64,000 nucleotides of DNA from Austropuccinia psidii (GCA_023105745.1 JALGQZ010000005.1:66667019-66731018); one strand, 5' to 3'; counted from the stretch's first letter, positions 43,949-58,700 are shown. A program made the numbers and translations. The notes: a model not told the origin generated them from the letters alone.

Positions 43949-45230
43949 TGTAATGAAATTCTCTTGGAAGGCTAGTAAGGACATCCCAAGCTATCAGAAT
44001 TAACTCTATGAATGGCTGTAGTATAAATAACTCAACATTTATTAATGATCAAAGTTACAGCTTAAAAATCATTACTTATTATCACACACTGTAATCTTAT
44101 TTCAAGCTTATCAGTTATATAAGTGATAAAACTGGTTGATAATAGTATATTATGATTAATAATAATGAGATACACAAATTGCAGCCTTTTTCCAAGCCTA
44201 TGATGTCTACAAACTCAGAGTTACAGTAATAACTCTTAATGATTGTCTAATAAAGATATAATAAGGTGTAATCATCACTAAACCTTCAAGTATTGATCAA
44301 TTCCAGTGTATAATATCAGTAAGAGTCTCCTAGAAGCCTTCTGGAATCTAGGAGGGAGTAATTTAATATAAATAGGACTCTTTTTTCTCTATTTCTCCCT
44401 CAGACCCATCAAAAACCATAAAAACATTAATCAAAAGGTAAATTATGTATTCTTTATATATCAATATATTATATTATTAGATACCAAAGATCATCTTCTC
44501 TATAATCACCAGCTTTGACATGATTAACCAAATATTTTGCTTTTTTGTTGATTTCTCTCTAAAATAAAGAAAGTTTGTAATTTCTTTTAATTTTATTTGT
44601 AAACACAATTCAGATAAGTTTTAATTAAATTATTTGGCATGAAATCATTCAAAATTATCATATTCAGTGTTAAAAGTGGGTTAATATATCTTTATTATTA
44701 GCTTCATTTTTTTTTTTATTGATATAGATAGTATTTATATTAAAATATAGCTTTAATATTAGTAATATTATTGTTATGAATTTTTTTTTATTATTAAATA
44801 AACATTCCTTATGCATTTTTTATTTGTTAGTATCAATAAGAAATTTCCATAAATATATTAATCATCCAATATTAATATATCCATTTTTACTATTTTATTT
44901 TATTGATTTAAATAATATAGATATTTTTACACCAAAATTATAATATTTCTTGATTACTATAGTTATCTTTAATCTTATTTATCATCTCAATAAGGACATT
45001 CAGAATAAAATAAGTAGAATATTACTAATATTTTCTTCTTTTTTCATAGTCAGACCTTACATCTGGGATGTTTTGGGTATCTGACAGTATCTCTATGGCT
45101 CACAAAACTGGATACCAGAATAAACACCTTGACTTCAATTTTGGTCAAGCATATGTGTAAGCTGGGGTCTCTCTGATGACTCCAGTTTATATAAAAGTAA
45201 TTAATAAATAAATTTTGAGTGGAATACTGT
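43949..45230. other. Possible promoter or LTR relic with TATA box
   Basis: A TATAAATA (44367-44374) is followed by a pyrimidine-rich tract CTCTATTTCTCCCTC (44386-44402), a layout common in LTR U3/R regions. Possible start TGTAATGAAATTC at 43949. No second copy or target duplication was found, so this is only a suggestion. Confidence 0.2.
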
Positions 45231-47545
45231 TAGGAGATAAAAGAGAAGTCACTGTGATAATTTTTAGTATTATTAGTGGAATGAGATTAACTAATAATAT
45301 GAAATATAATTTATAATTTGAATTAATAAAAATGACTAAGTAAAGGTTGAGAGATCTTATATTTTTAAAGGAATAAATTATTTAATCTAAACTGTAAAAA
45401 ATATATATATAATTGAGCTCTGAGGTACAATTCAAAGGTAAGAATGATCCTCTTAAAGGTTTTAAACACAAAAAAATGAAATGATTTCATACTAAGATTG
45501 TATGAAATTATCAAAAGAGAAAATAATAATTTCATTTACAAAATTCAATGATTTCATATAATTATTTAATGACATCATTAATATTTAAAATGATAAACTG
45601 TAATTTTTAAGTTAAAGTTTGAACCTAATAATTGAATAGAGCAAAACTTTAAGATGGAGACAGTGTAGCAGATAAGCCAGTACATGCTTGCAGGCTCACA
45701 ATATTCTTCAATATCACTTATACCATGAAACCATTCTGAATTTCATTTCCATAAGAATTATCTCAAAGCCAAATTTCTTTACATGGAGGGCACATGGGTA
45801 CCCAAAATAACATAAAAGGAGCCCTCTTTCCAAAAATAACCTTTCCTCCCTTTTTAAATGAATTAAAAAGAAGGATAATAGCTATTTACACCGTAATAGT
45901 CTTAAATAAAACCATCATTTAATTCTCATTGGATACCAGAGGGTATCTACAATTAACTGTATCTGGAAGTTGGCTTTCTTGCAGTATAATAATATCTTCT
46001 AGTTAGATCTTTGGTCTTAACACCATAAAACTCTCATTATTCACTGAATAGGATAAATAAATAAATCAATATTCTTCTTATAAAAAGGTATCCGATAAAT
46101 AATTGGTACTATAATTAGCTTTGATTATTAATTATCATTATTATTATCATCATCCATTATTACTACTATTATTAACTATACAAAAGAATCTTCATTTATT
46201 GAAAGTATCATTATATATCAGAAATATTTCTATATATTTCTGACATCATGAGAATCTCTTTAATTTCACTACACCATAATAAGCTCACCCTTAAATACAT
46301 TCACAATAAGATGAGCTACCACTAAATATTATTTTATTGGATACTAGATATATATATACTCAATCAGATCTCTGATATTCTTTTCAAATGAAACCCCAGG
46401 ACTATGTTTCTCTCAGCCACAATAAAGGCCAAAAACTAGGAATTATTCCAATTCTTTCTGTATACTATATATCATTATTATTCTGGTAAATTGTTACACA
46501 TTATTGAGACTTCTAGAATTTTACCCCTGGTTTCAAATCCAGAGCTTATCATAAATATTGATTTGTGATTTCTTTAGGAAGTTCATCAGTATATTAAGGA
46601 GGGAATTTAATATTTCTTACCATTCTTGGATACAGGATTTTTCATAAATTTAAAACCTATTACCTGTTATTTGCCCCTCAAAGATTTTATTATTCAATCT
46701 GACATTCAAAACAAACTGTAAAGAATGAATAGGACTCTTGAAGTGAATATACCCCATCTTGAGCTTTTTTTATATTCCCTTATTAAGAAGTTTTCTTTCT
46801 TCCTCCCTTTGACTTCATAATTCAGATTTTCTTTTTCTGGGCACAAGAAGGGAGGAACAAATACTGGATAATTAGGTATATTAGCCATTATTAAATTTTT
46901 CAAAGTAGGAATGTGTCAAAAAATTTTCAAAGAGGTTTTTATTAAATTAATTTTTTTGAGCTTGAGATCCAAGCTGTTTTCTTGGTATATTTTATTTCAT
47001 TATTTTTAGAAATACAGATTTATTTCCCTGTTGTCATATTTTTCTCCTATTGACTAAAAGACATGAGGCTGACATAATTTCAATATATTATTTCAATCTA
47101 CTTGTTATATATACTTTAACTCACAGTGGTAACTGGGTAAACCTCTTCTCTGGCCGTTTTATTTACATGCTTCAAAATATTATTAGGTGTGTAGATCTCA
47201 CCCTCATTTGATTGATAGGAAGTTTTGATCTGTCAGGCTTACTTTTTATTGAATTTATATCAGGAGTATTTTCATTAAAACTATAACAGTGTCGCATAAA
47301 ACTTATTTGATAATAATTAAGAAGGTATCTACTATCAATTACTAATGGTGATGATTTTGATGAGAGTCGTTTTTGTACTACTAATAATTGGGGTTACTAT
47401 AATTAGAAACCAAATAATTAGCACTGGAGCTATATAAGTAGCTCGAATGGTCACTTCCTTTGTAAAAACGTTTAACCAGGTAAAGATAAGGGTTATAATA
47501 TGATAGGATGTTTTCGTAGATAGAAGACCCCCTTTTTTCTAGAAT
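45231..47545. other. A+T-rich stretch, microsatellite-like patch
   Basis: No gene seen. 46125-46175 is an imperfect ATT/ATC trinucleotide patch. The rest is plain A+T-rich sequence. Confidence 0.4.
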
Positions 47546-47770
47546 TCAGGTAAAAAGGGGTGGATAAACTCTCACTATTCTGCCATAGTATAAATAACTA
47601 CTCTGTTTATTGAGTTGATATGCAACCAATTTTATATCACCTGTATTGAAGCGCAGATGTTTCTCCTGCCATTTTTCGACCCATACAGGGTCAATATTCT
47701 CACCAATTAATGTTGTAAATATTTTTTGATAGTAATTACACTCCTTAATCTGTAAATATCATGTCTTTGG
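47546..47770 (-). pseudogene. Unassigned conserved-looking coding remnant
   Basis: An uninterrupted minus-strand reading of about 70 codons: Asn-Tyr-Tyr-Gln-Lys-Ile-Phe, Gly-Glu-Asn-Ile-Asp-Pro-Val-Trp-Val-Glu-Lys-Trp-Gln-Glu, Arg-Phe-Asn-Thr-Gly-Asp-Ile-Lys-Leu-Val-Ala-Tyr, Tyr-Tyr-Gly-Arg-Ile-Val-Arg-Val-Tyr-Pro-Pro, ending at TGA 47548-47546. Base composition is richer in G+C than the neighbours. A frame shift later, protein-like reading continues to about 47390 (Pro-Tyr-Leu-Tyr-Leu-Val-Lys-Arg-Phe). It reads like a real protein domain, perhaps from a transposon. I cannot name the family. Confidence 0.4.
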
Positions 47771-48869
47771 GACTCTTATTGGTCATTTTATGAGTGATGA
47801 AAGTACAAAGAACATTTTTATTAAGCTGAGAACTCATAATTGAATTTTCTGGCAAAATATCCCACAATACCAATCTGTACCAGAAGTTGTGGTACTATAG
47901 TTTTGGAATTATTAGTGATAAACAGATAAACAACCTTTGGTTTAATTTTGCACCTCATAATTCAAGTATATGGAAGAGTATCCCACAATTTCACTCTTTA
48001 TAAGCAAATGTGGTATTATAGCCTTAAATCCTCAATAGCTTTATCAGCTTCTGATATAAATGGCTCAAATTGTAGAAACAGGTGAGCTCTACAGGGATGC
48101 TAAACCTTTGAATCGCTTTTATTCAAGGATGGAAAGCTTATGCGGGCTCAGAGTATTTTTTTACTTTTTCAAAATTGGTACTCTTCTGGCTTGAAGAGAA
48201 ATTTTTCAATTAATTGTGATCTTTATGAGGTATAGGGCTGTCATCAGTATCATTTCCGAGATATTTATTTATAAAATGATATATGTATGGGTATTTATGT
48301 ATAAAAAACACATTTAAAGTCTGTCGTTTGTACATCAGACTTTTGTGACATATTCTTAATTTGGATGCAAAATGCATATTGAAATAATTAGAAGAATCAA
48401 CTGAGAAACCTGGAAAATATTTTCATCATATATAAAATTCAAATAAATTGTTGGAAGCATTGAAATTGATTTTTGAAATAATATTTGATCCCCAAAAAGC
48501 TCACTAGATGCAATTTAACATTTTCAATCTTATGTTCATCATCAAACCAGAATTACTCATATGATGATCTTACTCATGAATTTAATAAAACACAAGGCAC
48601 AAAGTGGAATAATAATATCTTCAATATCTCAAAAAAGCGTGATAATAATCACAGAAGTATTTCTAATGAAATAGATAAGAATTATATTATAAATGATACT
48701 TCATTTACATGTTGAATTACTCTTGATAAATTAATAAATTTATTGATTTTAACAGTTTAGGAAGCTTTGAGAAATAATTTCCAAGGAGTACTGGAGCTTT
48801 TTTTCAATTAAACTATTAATTTATAATTCTATTTTTGCATTCCAGATGATTAAAGTCAAGTTTATTCTT
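47771..48869. other. A+T-rich stretch, no recognised gene
   Basis: Contains one 76-codon Asn/Ser-rich frame (48485-48715, plus) without recognisable motifs. Two imperfect repeats of a phrase around 47865-47895 and 47975-48015 (TCCCACAAT followed by GTGGTA.TATAG) are visible. Confidence 0.35.
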
Positions 48870-50130
48870 ATAGATAACTTGGTTTGCTAATGTCATGGTA
48901 TCAACTCCTCATTAAAGCCTGTCTCAAAGCCAAATCTCAATCTCCACGGGACTCAAAATCATTTGATGCCGCATATCAAGAATATTATAAGCTCGATAGC
49001 TATCATAGTATACATCTTATTTCCTGTTCCATGTTATAAATCTTGGATCTTTTCTTAAATCTGGAGGTGTTTACTCAAAATTATATTCACAGAAAAATGA
49101 GAAAAACCAACAATAATAACCAATTCAATATAAGAATTTAGCACTCAGAATACTCAAATCAATGCATTCTAAGTATACTTATGAAGACTCAAACCATGAA
49201 GCTGATCACATGGAAGAAACATTGAATTTTCGAAATTTCCAAAACAGCTTCACCCATTCCAAGGAAGCTCTAAACAACACCAAGACCAATTGAATCATTC
49301 AGTACTTACAAGCCATTACACCACAGTATTCAATATTCATTTTCAAATGGTGCAAAAAAAATTGCACAAAATTTTCAACCTTATCAAATTTCCCAAGGAC
49401 TATCTTGCAATACCTGAAACTTCAGAACCAATTGAAAATTTCCTCTATAAATTGGATAATTTAATTAGTAAGGAAAAAAAATTACTCTTATATGATTCAG
49501 TTTAAGAACAAGTGTTTTTACACTCATGGTTAAGGAATAATATCTATAGTATCATGGATTAGTCTTATTATAATTTTTGAAAATTGGATGCTTAATTATG
49601 ACTTTTTTGAAAGATGAATATTTAAAAATGGAAACACATCAATCAATCACCATGAGCAAAGTTACTACACCTGATAGCAGGTATTGCATTTGGAATTTGA
49701 CATGGGAGATGAATTGGATACATGTGGGAGCTAGGACAGGAATTGAATTTCAAAATGGAAGTTTTGGAAGAATTTCAAGCCTTGTATGCAAGCCACAAAA
49801 ATTTAATCGAGTTTCCTGAGTATTATTGTTTGGTCAGGTTGATCAAAGCTCAGTGGATAGAAAAAATATTCAAAGGATTAATTTAATTCCCATGTATTAT
49901 CATTCCTTATTGATTGATACCATGAAAGTTAAATAAAATACAATATGTATGGTCTGTCTTAGAGAAATTTACATAGTTATCAAAGCCTCACCAGCTCAGT
50001 TACAGAAAACGATAGCTGAATAATATTAATACTTGAAAAACTGTATTTTGAGAATCTCAATTGATGAGAAAGAGTCTCGATTACTTGAATATCTCCAAAG
50101 AATATAGATATGATGAAAGCAAAACTCTAA
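48870..50130 (+). pseudogene. Unassigned plus-strand coding remnant
   Basis: Protein-like readings follow one another on the plus strand with stops and frame changes. 48890-49035 reads Leu-Leu-Ile-Lys-Ala-Cys-Leu-Lys-Ala and Ser-Phe-Asp-Ala-Ala-Tyr-Gln-Glu-Tyr-Tyr. 49290-49505 holds Phe-Pro-Lys-Asp-Tyr-Leu-Ala-Ile-Pro-Glu-Thr-Ser-Glu-Pro-Ile-Glu-Asn-Phe-Leu. 49577-49819 holds Thr-Met-Ser-Lys-Val-Thr-Thr and Trp-Glu-Met-Asn-Trp. The style suggests a Gag-like or other transposon protein, but no diagnostic motif is present. Confidence 0.3.
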
Positions 50131-52649
50131 AATTAAATTTCTGTAACTTAGCAAATTCTGTATTGAGTGGAACATAATACACCTATTTCCCTTCTATTCT
50201 TATAGTAAGACTACTTATTTCTAATCTTAAAAAGAAAATCAATATTAATTACACAAATTATATCTAATTGAGTTATTTTCAAAATAGAGTACACATTTAG
50301 GAGATATTTCCAGCATTTTAGCCTAAAAAACTCTGTAGAGGGATTATTTTCACTTATAGCTAGAGTATGTTATAATTTTAAGCAGAATATCTTTCCCTTA
50401 TTTTATTCTTGGGAAATATTTGTATTAGTCCATACCAAGGTGTAAATGGAGGATAATTCTTTCTTTAAGGAAATAGCAATGAAATTAACATAACCTGGTT
50501 AATTTAGGTTTCCTCTAAAAATAATTTTTTTTAGATTTATGTAAAATATTATGGTTTTTTTATAATAGAAATTTATCTATATATTTGTATATCTCTGTTT
50601 AAAAATGAGTTTGCTAGAACTAATTATCTTGATGTAGCTCACATTAACCCCCTTAAAATTCAAATTTAATTATTTAATGATTTTTTATTTCTTGATCAGT
50701 TTGAGAAATTCAGGAGGTCTTTTATATCAAGAGATATGATATATCTCCCACTCCTAATACTTATATACTTTACATGAATCCAATCCAATTATATATGCCA
50801 GAGTTAAGAGAAGTAGAGCTCAATTTATTTATATTTTAAAGCTTAATTCTAATAATTTTTATTGCAAAATATGACATCAAACTCATTTTATATTTGTCTT
50901 CTCTTTGAATTATATTTTTTAGATTTAATAGGAAAAACTTGCATTTTTTCTCTTATGCAGGCTTAATAAATCTTTTTATAATTGAAACATATTTAGAGCT
51001 CTCCATTTTTTAATAAATTAAGATTTTTGTTCTATTAAATGGCTTTTTAGAACTAATTATTTCATAGTAATTCTTCAATTTCTCCAATTTTAAATGGCTA
51101 AAAACCTCAAATCAATTAAAAGAGTTGAAAAATGAAATTTCTAGATTCCCTAAGTTGAATTTTTCATGAATTTATGAATGAAAAATCTGTAAATTCTTTC
51201 CAAAAAATTATGTTGAATAAGATATGAATATTGGATATAAATTTAAAATACTTTAAAATACTTATTTTTAAATTGGTGTAAGATGATCCAATTGTTTTAA
51301 GTAGTTGATTTCCATCTTAAGTTAGAATAAAGTGGTTAAAATAAATATTTTATCTTACCAAATATATTTATTGAGTTTTATTAATCAAGAATATTAGAAA
51401 TTTGTGAAAATTAATTTATCATTATAAATCTATTGAATCTAAAAATGATAGTAAAGCTACACCCATAGGTAATCTCTAAAGTGAATTAAGTATAATTATA
51501 TGTTGATCTTCTTTGCATATTTTCAAAAGAAAATAAAAATAGGGTTCCTTGTTTTTTTTTCTGGTATTTATTTCTATTAATAGCCTATAAGATTCATTCA
51601 ATTTATACTTTATAGGTGAGGAACTACAGAAATAAGCTTGAAATTTTTCAGAAAGAATATTGGAGTGATGAAAATATTACTTCAAAGCCATATCCAGAAA
51701 GCTTCAGAATCTATTCAAAATTACATCTCAAATTTTTCTATTTCATTTTTGAGAATTTCACATGGTATTTACTCATATTTTGAATAGTCTTGTATGGTTC
51801 TTTGTTAAAGTTTCCTTATCAGAAATATCAAAACTCAAAATAGAAGTTATTTTCATACACTTAATTTAGCATCCACGTAGTTTATTAATAATCAGCTATT
51901 ATAATGGGAAATACAATCAAAATTTTCAAAGTTTATCTTTCAAAATAATAACATTTGTTTAAAGCTTCAAAGAATTTCAATAGAGCTCTCAATTTGAGGC
52001 TTGACCTTATTTAAACAGAATGACAGTGAGAAAAAATTTTTGGAAGACTATTTGTCTTAATACTATAAGAGGTATATTCAGATCTTTTTAGATATGCAAT
52101 GATTTGTTCCTCATATCTTAAGATCCAATATGATATTTCAATTTAAAAATGAAATTATAATTAGGATATTTAATTTATGTATGTCTTATCATTCTGTACC
52201 CCATTCATTTGTTCTAAATTGAATATGTTGTCTCTTTACTGTTCAACGTAAAAATTGAAAATGAAACAACTTAAAAAAACAATCAAAACACTTTTTCTTG
52301 AAAATTTAAGATCAGAGGATCAATTAACCTCACAAAATGAATGATAAAAAACAACTATGGAAAATGAGCTGTATTTTTCTATAACTTGAATTGATATAAT
52401 TTTCTTTTTCTTTCTAATAAAATTACTTTAAGACCTCTTCTTGTGAATGTAAAGATTTTATTTATTTATTCTAGTTCGCTTTTTTAATTTAATTATCAAC
52501 TTTTAATGAATCTTATTGATTTTTATCATATCATTGTTTTTTTTTGGTCTTTGTTTTTGGAATTTTCCAAGCTCTTACTAGTCTTTACAAACTTACAAAT
52601 TTTTACATTATCAATTTTTTTTCATTTTATATCTTGATACTGAGGATTA
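50131..52649. other. A+T-rich stretch, nothing recognised
   Basis: No open frames of note and no repeats identified. Confidence 0.5.
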
Positions 52650-52711
52650 CAGTAGCATACCTTTAACACCTGCTACTGTAAAATTGTTTACAATCGTTTA
52701 CAATTTTACAG
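52650..52711. repeat. Two overlapping perfect hairpins
   Basis: CAGTAGCA (52650-52657) pairs with TGCTACTG (52671-52678). Overlapping this, CTGTAAAATTGT (52676-52687) pairs perfectly with ACAATTTTACAG (52700-52711) around a 12-base loop. The two share three bases and are mutually exclusive. A looser echo, TTTTTACAATTTTGC, follows near 52755. Confidence 0.7.
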
Positions 52712-55700
52712 CAGTCGTCTCTGTAATGCCTCCTCCATTGAAAATTATTAACACTTTTTACAATTTTGCTCCCTTTGATACTTAATTGTTAATATCAATC
52801 AGAATTTTGAATCCTTTTCCAGTTTCAGGATTCACCTTATATACCCCACCACTTATTTTTCAATAAAAAGAAATTTAAAAGAACCAAAATGAATTTTTTT
52901 CCTGTTTAAAGAAGAGAAATATGGTATCTCTTCATAGGAAAAATCGATGATATTAATTAATGATAACAGAAATAATAAAATGAAATGAAAATAATAATAA
53001 TAATATTGAAAAGAGTCTGAATAATTAATGAGATATTCTGTATATTTTGTATTTTTTTTCTTTCTGAATCAGTCCATTTATGCAAGAGGTTTGAAGTATT
53101 CATTTTATTTATTTATAGCCGTAATAAAAATTGTCATATAAAGAAGGAAAAAAAATCTCCTTTAGAGGAGAATTTCATTAAGGGGAGGGTTTTTTTCAAA
53201 ACACTTTTTAAAGAAAAGACACAAGGTCGTATTACTATATGTCATAAATAGGAAGGTATTTCAGTAAAATAAAGGTTTCATTTATTTTGGGAACTGATTA
53301 TTACTTATGAAGTACTTCAAAAGACAAATAAAGTTGTTTCAATTCAGAATATGTATGTAGGGTAGTATTATTATAGCATGCAATACCTGAATAAAGATGA
53401 AAATAGAATGGAAAGCCTTTTCCATCAATCAAAATCTCTTAAGATATCTCATATTGAAATACATATGTATTTTATATAATAAAAAATAATAATCCTGAAA
53501 ATTCCTTCATATTCTAGTGGCTTGGAAGAACCTTTAATATCAATGAAAATTGGAATGCTGGTTACAACCCAATTCAGAGGAGGTATCCAAGCTTATTCTA
53601 TTCTGTGTCCAAGCTAATTTTCAAATGGAACACCTGCTGTCATGTGCAGCAAATTTGCTCATGGTTAATGAATTCAGAAATATAATTGATCTTACTAATT
53701 GAGTAAATATATTTTTATAGTTTTTTGTAGTAAATTTTTTAATGGTATTGCCTAAGGGATTTAATATCAAAGTTGTGGTTTTAAAATAAAACTCTTTCCT
53801 TGTATCATGATGGTTTATTCTCTTTATTTAGAGTCAATATATATGTATATTTATCTCCTAAGCAAATAAATTGACGATATTCAATGTTAAGGGTGATTGT
53901 TTTTGTAATCTATAAATATTAATACACTCATCTTGATTAATGAAAAGTTAATCTGAAATTTATAAATATCAAAAAAAGATCAAGAATTTCGTTGAATTTA
54001 ATAACATTTCTTATGCTTACTCAAGACTCACTTACTTTTATTGGCATTTCTTTAATAAACTTAAAACTTCTTGGTTGGAATTTTCAGAATTATAATATTC
54101 AAAGATTTGATGATTGACTTTAGAAAATTTAAGTTGGTAGTAAGCTTAATTATGAGTATTTTAACAGCTTGTAAGTTCAATTCTAAAGATTTGAGAAGCA
54201 TCCAAAATGCATTCATTTAATAAAGGAAATTAACTTAGTGTTAGAGTTTCTGAAACAGCAAAAGAGAAATTGGAGCCTAACAATATTCAGAAAATAATTA
54301 ATAATTATATCTAAAATGAATTAAACAGTCAAATTATTCCAACCAGGAATATGTCTCACAGGCATTAAGAGATTTATTGTTTAAGATAAATCAAAATATT
54401 GATATTTATAAGCGACTATATGGGAAATATTCAATAACATTGATAGGGATTCAAGTAAGGAATATCTTCAGAAAGAAATAAAACAGAAAACTAATCAACA
54501 AGAAAGAGTTCCAAATAATGGAGAAATTACAAAATTAAGAAAATAAGGATGAGAAAACCAGAGAAATTAATGACCCCAATAAAAAATCCTTATTTTAAAA
54601 ATTCGGAGCTCTTATAATCAAAATCATAAGTACAAGAATTTTTTTACTATCTTTTCAAAATGACGAAGTGTAAGGCTGCAATTATTTAAGCCTCTACCCG
54701 ATACAAAGACTCAAAAAGCTTTCTTTAGATTTCTTCACTTCACTTCTTTTATCTTTTTTATGGATTCCAAATTTTTTCAGCTTATGTCATTTATTATGCT
54801 ACTATTACACCTTGTATTATTTTTCTATAGATATTCTTTTTTTTTTCATAAAATCATTCAAAAATTTGTTTTTATAGTATTCATTGTTACTTTAACTAAT
54901 ATTTTTATTAAAAAAACAGTTTCATTATCCCCTTATTTCAAATCTTTGACTAAAAAATTGAAAGATTACTTCTCTTTCAATTCATCTTCAGAACTCTTAC
55001 AGAATATCTTTTACAATTAAAATTACAATTAACTTTCAGGAGAGATATTAGCACTCTCAAAAACATAAGTGATTAATGAATTTCCAAATTTCTTATCATT
55101 AGTAGATCTATATTCCATCAATAATACCTTTCCATCTCTGTTTACTTTTCTACTACTTGTAAATCATAGTATTCCCGTTTTAATTAGTTAATTAAATTCC
55201 TAGTATTTTGCTTGTAAGGAAATAAAGAGGCCCGGCTAGCAATATATATTTCTCTTCAAGCTAGAGTTTCTATTGGGGTATCTTAAACCTGGAAAGTATT
55301 TCATAAAAATAATTCATGATTTTGGAAAAACTTCAGATCAAGAAACACTTATTTTTTGATCAAAAATATGAATGCGCTTTAAAAGAGTAGCCAGTGACTT
55401 CAGAAATATCCAAAATTTTGGAAAAAAAATTATTTCAATTTTTTTCGAACCTAACTCAAATTAATTCAATTACTAAATTGAAAAAAAATCTTTACCTGCA
55501 CAAGCTTAATCATCATAATCCTTACAATTTCTTTCAGATTCTCCTACATCCAAACAATTTAAGCATTTTAACATCTGAGTAAATCGATGAAAGCCTTTAA
55601 ATCCTTCTTTCTGATCTTAATAAATTTTTTTTATATTAAAAATTTAAACAATCTTCAAATATACCACATCTCATGTTTTCTTCTATCTTATCAGTAAGTT

Positions 55701-58700
55701 TCCTAATAAAGAGAATTATCTGGCTTTGAATAATTTTCTATTTTTTGAAAATTCAATATACTCAAAATTGAAATCATAGTCTATTTCTTAATTATCAAAA
55801 ATATATTAATTAAGTCATATCCCTCTACGTCACCACTTTCATATTCCGAAATTTCATTCTTTGATTTTATATTAATGACAAAGCCAAAATACATCATTAT
55901 TACTTTGAAAACAATTATCAATTCAAAGAGGCTTTTAGCTCATTAATAAAGATGAATTTCAATTTTTGAAAAAAAAATGTGCTATTTTATTTGTAAATAC
56001 TTGAGGATATTAACTTTCAAATTATTTCCATGAACACTGGAATTCAGTTTTGTTCAATTGTTAAACCTGAATCAATTTAAATTTTTAACTAGAGGAACAT
56101 GCTTATATGGAGCATTATTTTACTAACCCAAAAATCTTTATATCACTATAGAACTGAAACATAACTTTCTTTCTATTGAGTTTTCAATTTATTATCCTTT
56201 CTTTGAATTATTTGAAGGTAATTTTCCTAAAATTTTAATCTAGAAACAGCAGAGAACCCTTATAACTTTTGAATATCTGTAAAATAAAAATAAATCAAAT
56301 AAAAAAGCCTCTTGGAGCAATTTTGAATTCTCATCAAGAAGAAAAGTGTATTAATTATTTGAGTAAATTGATTTCTTTCAACAAATTTTTTTGAGGTAAA
56401 ATTTATGTTTTTTAATCCTCTGATGAAGCAAGATTTTACAAATTCCATCCCTGAAGCCATCTTTATCTCTCTTTCTACAGAATTTGATATCTTCAAATCA
56501 TCTTTTATCAGTTATTTGACCAAAATATTTACCCACCTTGTCCATAAAGTCACCTCCATAGCTGAAATTCTTCATCAATTATTATTTTAATTTGTATTTT
56601 TAAGTTTAATGGAGAGATTTTTGAAGGTGTTGAATGGCCTTAATGTGATAAGTGAAAGAAATCCTCCTAAAATGATGGTAAGAGTATTCTATGCTAAGTT
56701 CAATTAATACATGAATCTTCCATATTATATCACCCATATTATTGGAAAATTTCCTCATTTTTCAGTTAAAACTTTTCAAGAAAAATACATAGGGGAAACA
56801 AAAAATTGAAAAATTTACTCAAAAAAAAAATTAATTGGGCAGAAAAAGAGAATAAAAGTCCAGGAAAAAAATTAATATATTTTAGATTGAATTATCTCGC
56901 AAGCCCATGTATAAAAATTTGAGTTTTTTTGGGGTTTTCAAGATCTTTTAGTTGAGAATATCTAGCTTCCTGGTATATAATATTCTCAAAATCAACTTAA
57001 ATTCATGGAAGACTATAGGAGCCGAAAATAAAACTAGGTAACAAAGTTTGTTTTAGGAAATAAATTTTTCTCAGAAAAAGAGAGAAATTTAATCAAAATA
57101 ATTTAAATTCAACTTTGAAATTCAATATCAAAAGAAATATTCAGAAATAAATTAAAATTAGCAGATCAAAAAACAGCTGAAAGGAACCCTAAACCCGCTA
57201 CCTAAAATCAATTTATTATAAAATTATTACCACTTTTCATCACAAAAACTCTAATTAAAGTTAATTATTTGGTTTAGATGGAACTGAGAATCTTTTAGAG
57301 ACTTAAAAAACCTTATAATGGCTTAATAATGATAAAAAAGCTTTTAAATATACTAGAAGGAAGTTTTTGATCTCATTTGAAATGAATTTAAATATTATAA
57401 AGGACATGTAAGGGCAAATATGTCCAATCTCTAATATTTTTTGGATAAGCTTGATTTGGAATCAATGAAAGTTATGAATTGAATAGCTTTGATATATAAT
57501 ATTGAATTAAAACTTAAATTAATGATGTTCTTTGATCAAATAAATTAATATTATTCTTGAGATAAATAAATATGAAAATCCTTTATCTGAATATTTTTCA
57601 ATAAATATATGCTTAAAAACCTCAGTTCTTGAGATAATTTCTGCTTCCTTCCAAAATAAATTATTTCCTAATTTTTAAAATAAGTTATTTATTGGAATAT
57701 TAAATTTTAATTTTTATCAGTAATATTAGGTTTCACAAATACAATTTTTGCTGATTAAAGTTTTATTTTGAGACTCAAGCCTTTTATAATGGAAAGAATG
57801 TAGCGCAAATGAATTTCACTGTGTATTTTCCTTTTTTTGAATGATATTATGACTCTTTATAAATCTCTATTAATTGATAAGCTAATCCATTTTGGCAAGG
57901 GACTGAATTCTCTTAATGGATATAGATAAAAAACTGTTTAGGCAGAAAATGGACTGTGTGAAAGCAGAATATATATAAAAATAAAAAGTTAGTTTATAAC
58001 TACAAATTTCTAATAAATATATCTTTCAAGATTAAAAAAAATGATCAAAAAAATATTGTTTTTTTTAATGCTATTTACTTCAAATCAAGAAATCCAATTA
58101 ATAATGGGAATAACTCTTCCTTAATAACCTGGTATCTCTAAGAGAACTGTTGATAATATGACCAATTTATAAACTAATTTTGATAGAAGAAGTTTGGTTT
58201 AATTATATGGATCTTTTAAAGAAATATAACCCAATATTATATTTCATATAAATTTTCCCTTTTACAAATAAAAGAGCCTTCAATATTTTATCCAAAAAAC
58301 ACAGACCAGCTTCTATCTGTAATGTAGGTTAATTTAGTGAATAACTTGAATTAGATTAGGAAAAGTGGGTAATAATAACTTATTTTACTTTAAATATATT
58401 CTTGGAGTAGATTTTTAATGGAAATCTTACACTTTGTTGTGGCACCAGATAGTTATTTTCATAAAAAAAACCCTTATAAATAAGCTTCTTTCCTCATTAT
58501 TTGGTTCATAATCTTGTATTACTCAGAAATTATGTAGTCATTAACCATATTTAAATATATTCTGGTAGCTTTGAGGTATAGCTAAGATGTCATATTAAAA
58601 AATTGGGTTCACAATATCAAAAAATAAGTTGTTTAATCCTTGATATACACAGTTTCAAGCTAATTTCTCAAGGACTTAAAGTCAATTATATTTTTTATTA

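Noticed and set aside
49946..49958. A second M2-like end (TATGGTCTGT)
   Set aside because: Only ten bases match and there is no partner end or TA-flanked unit nearby.
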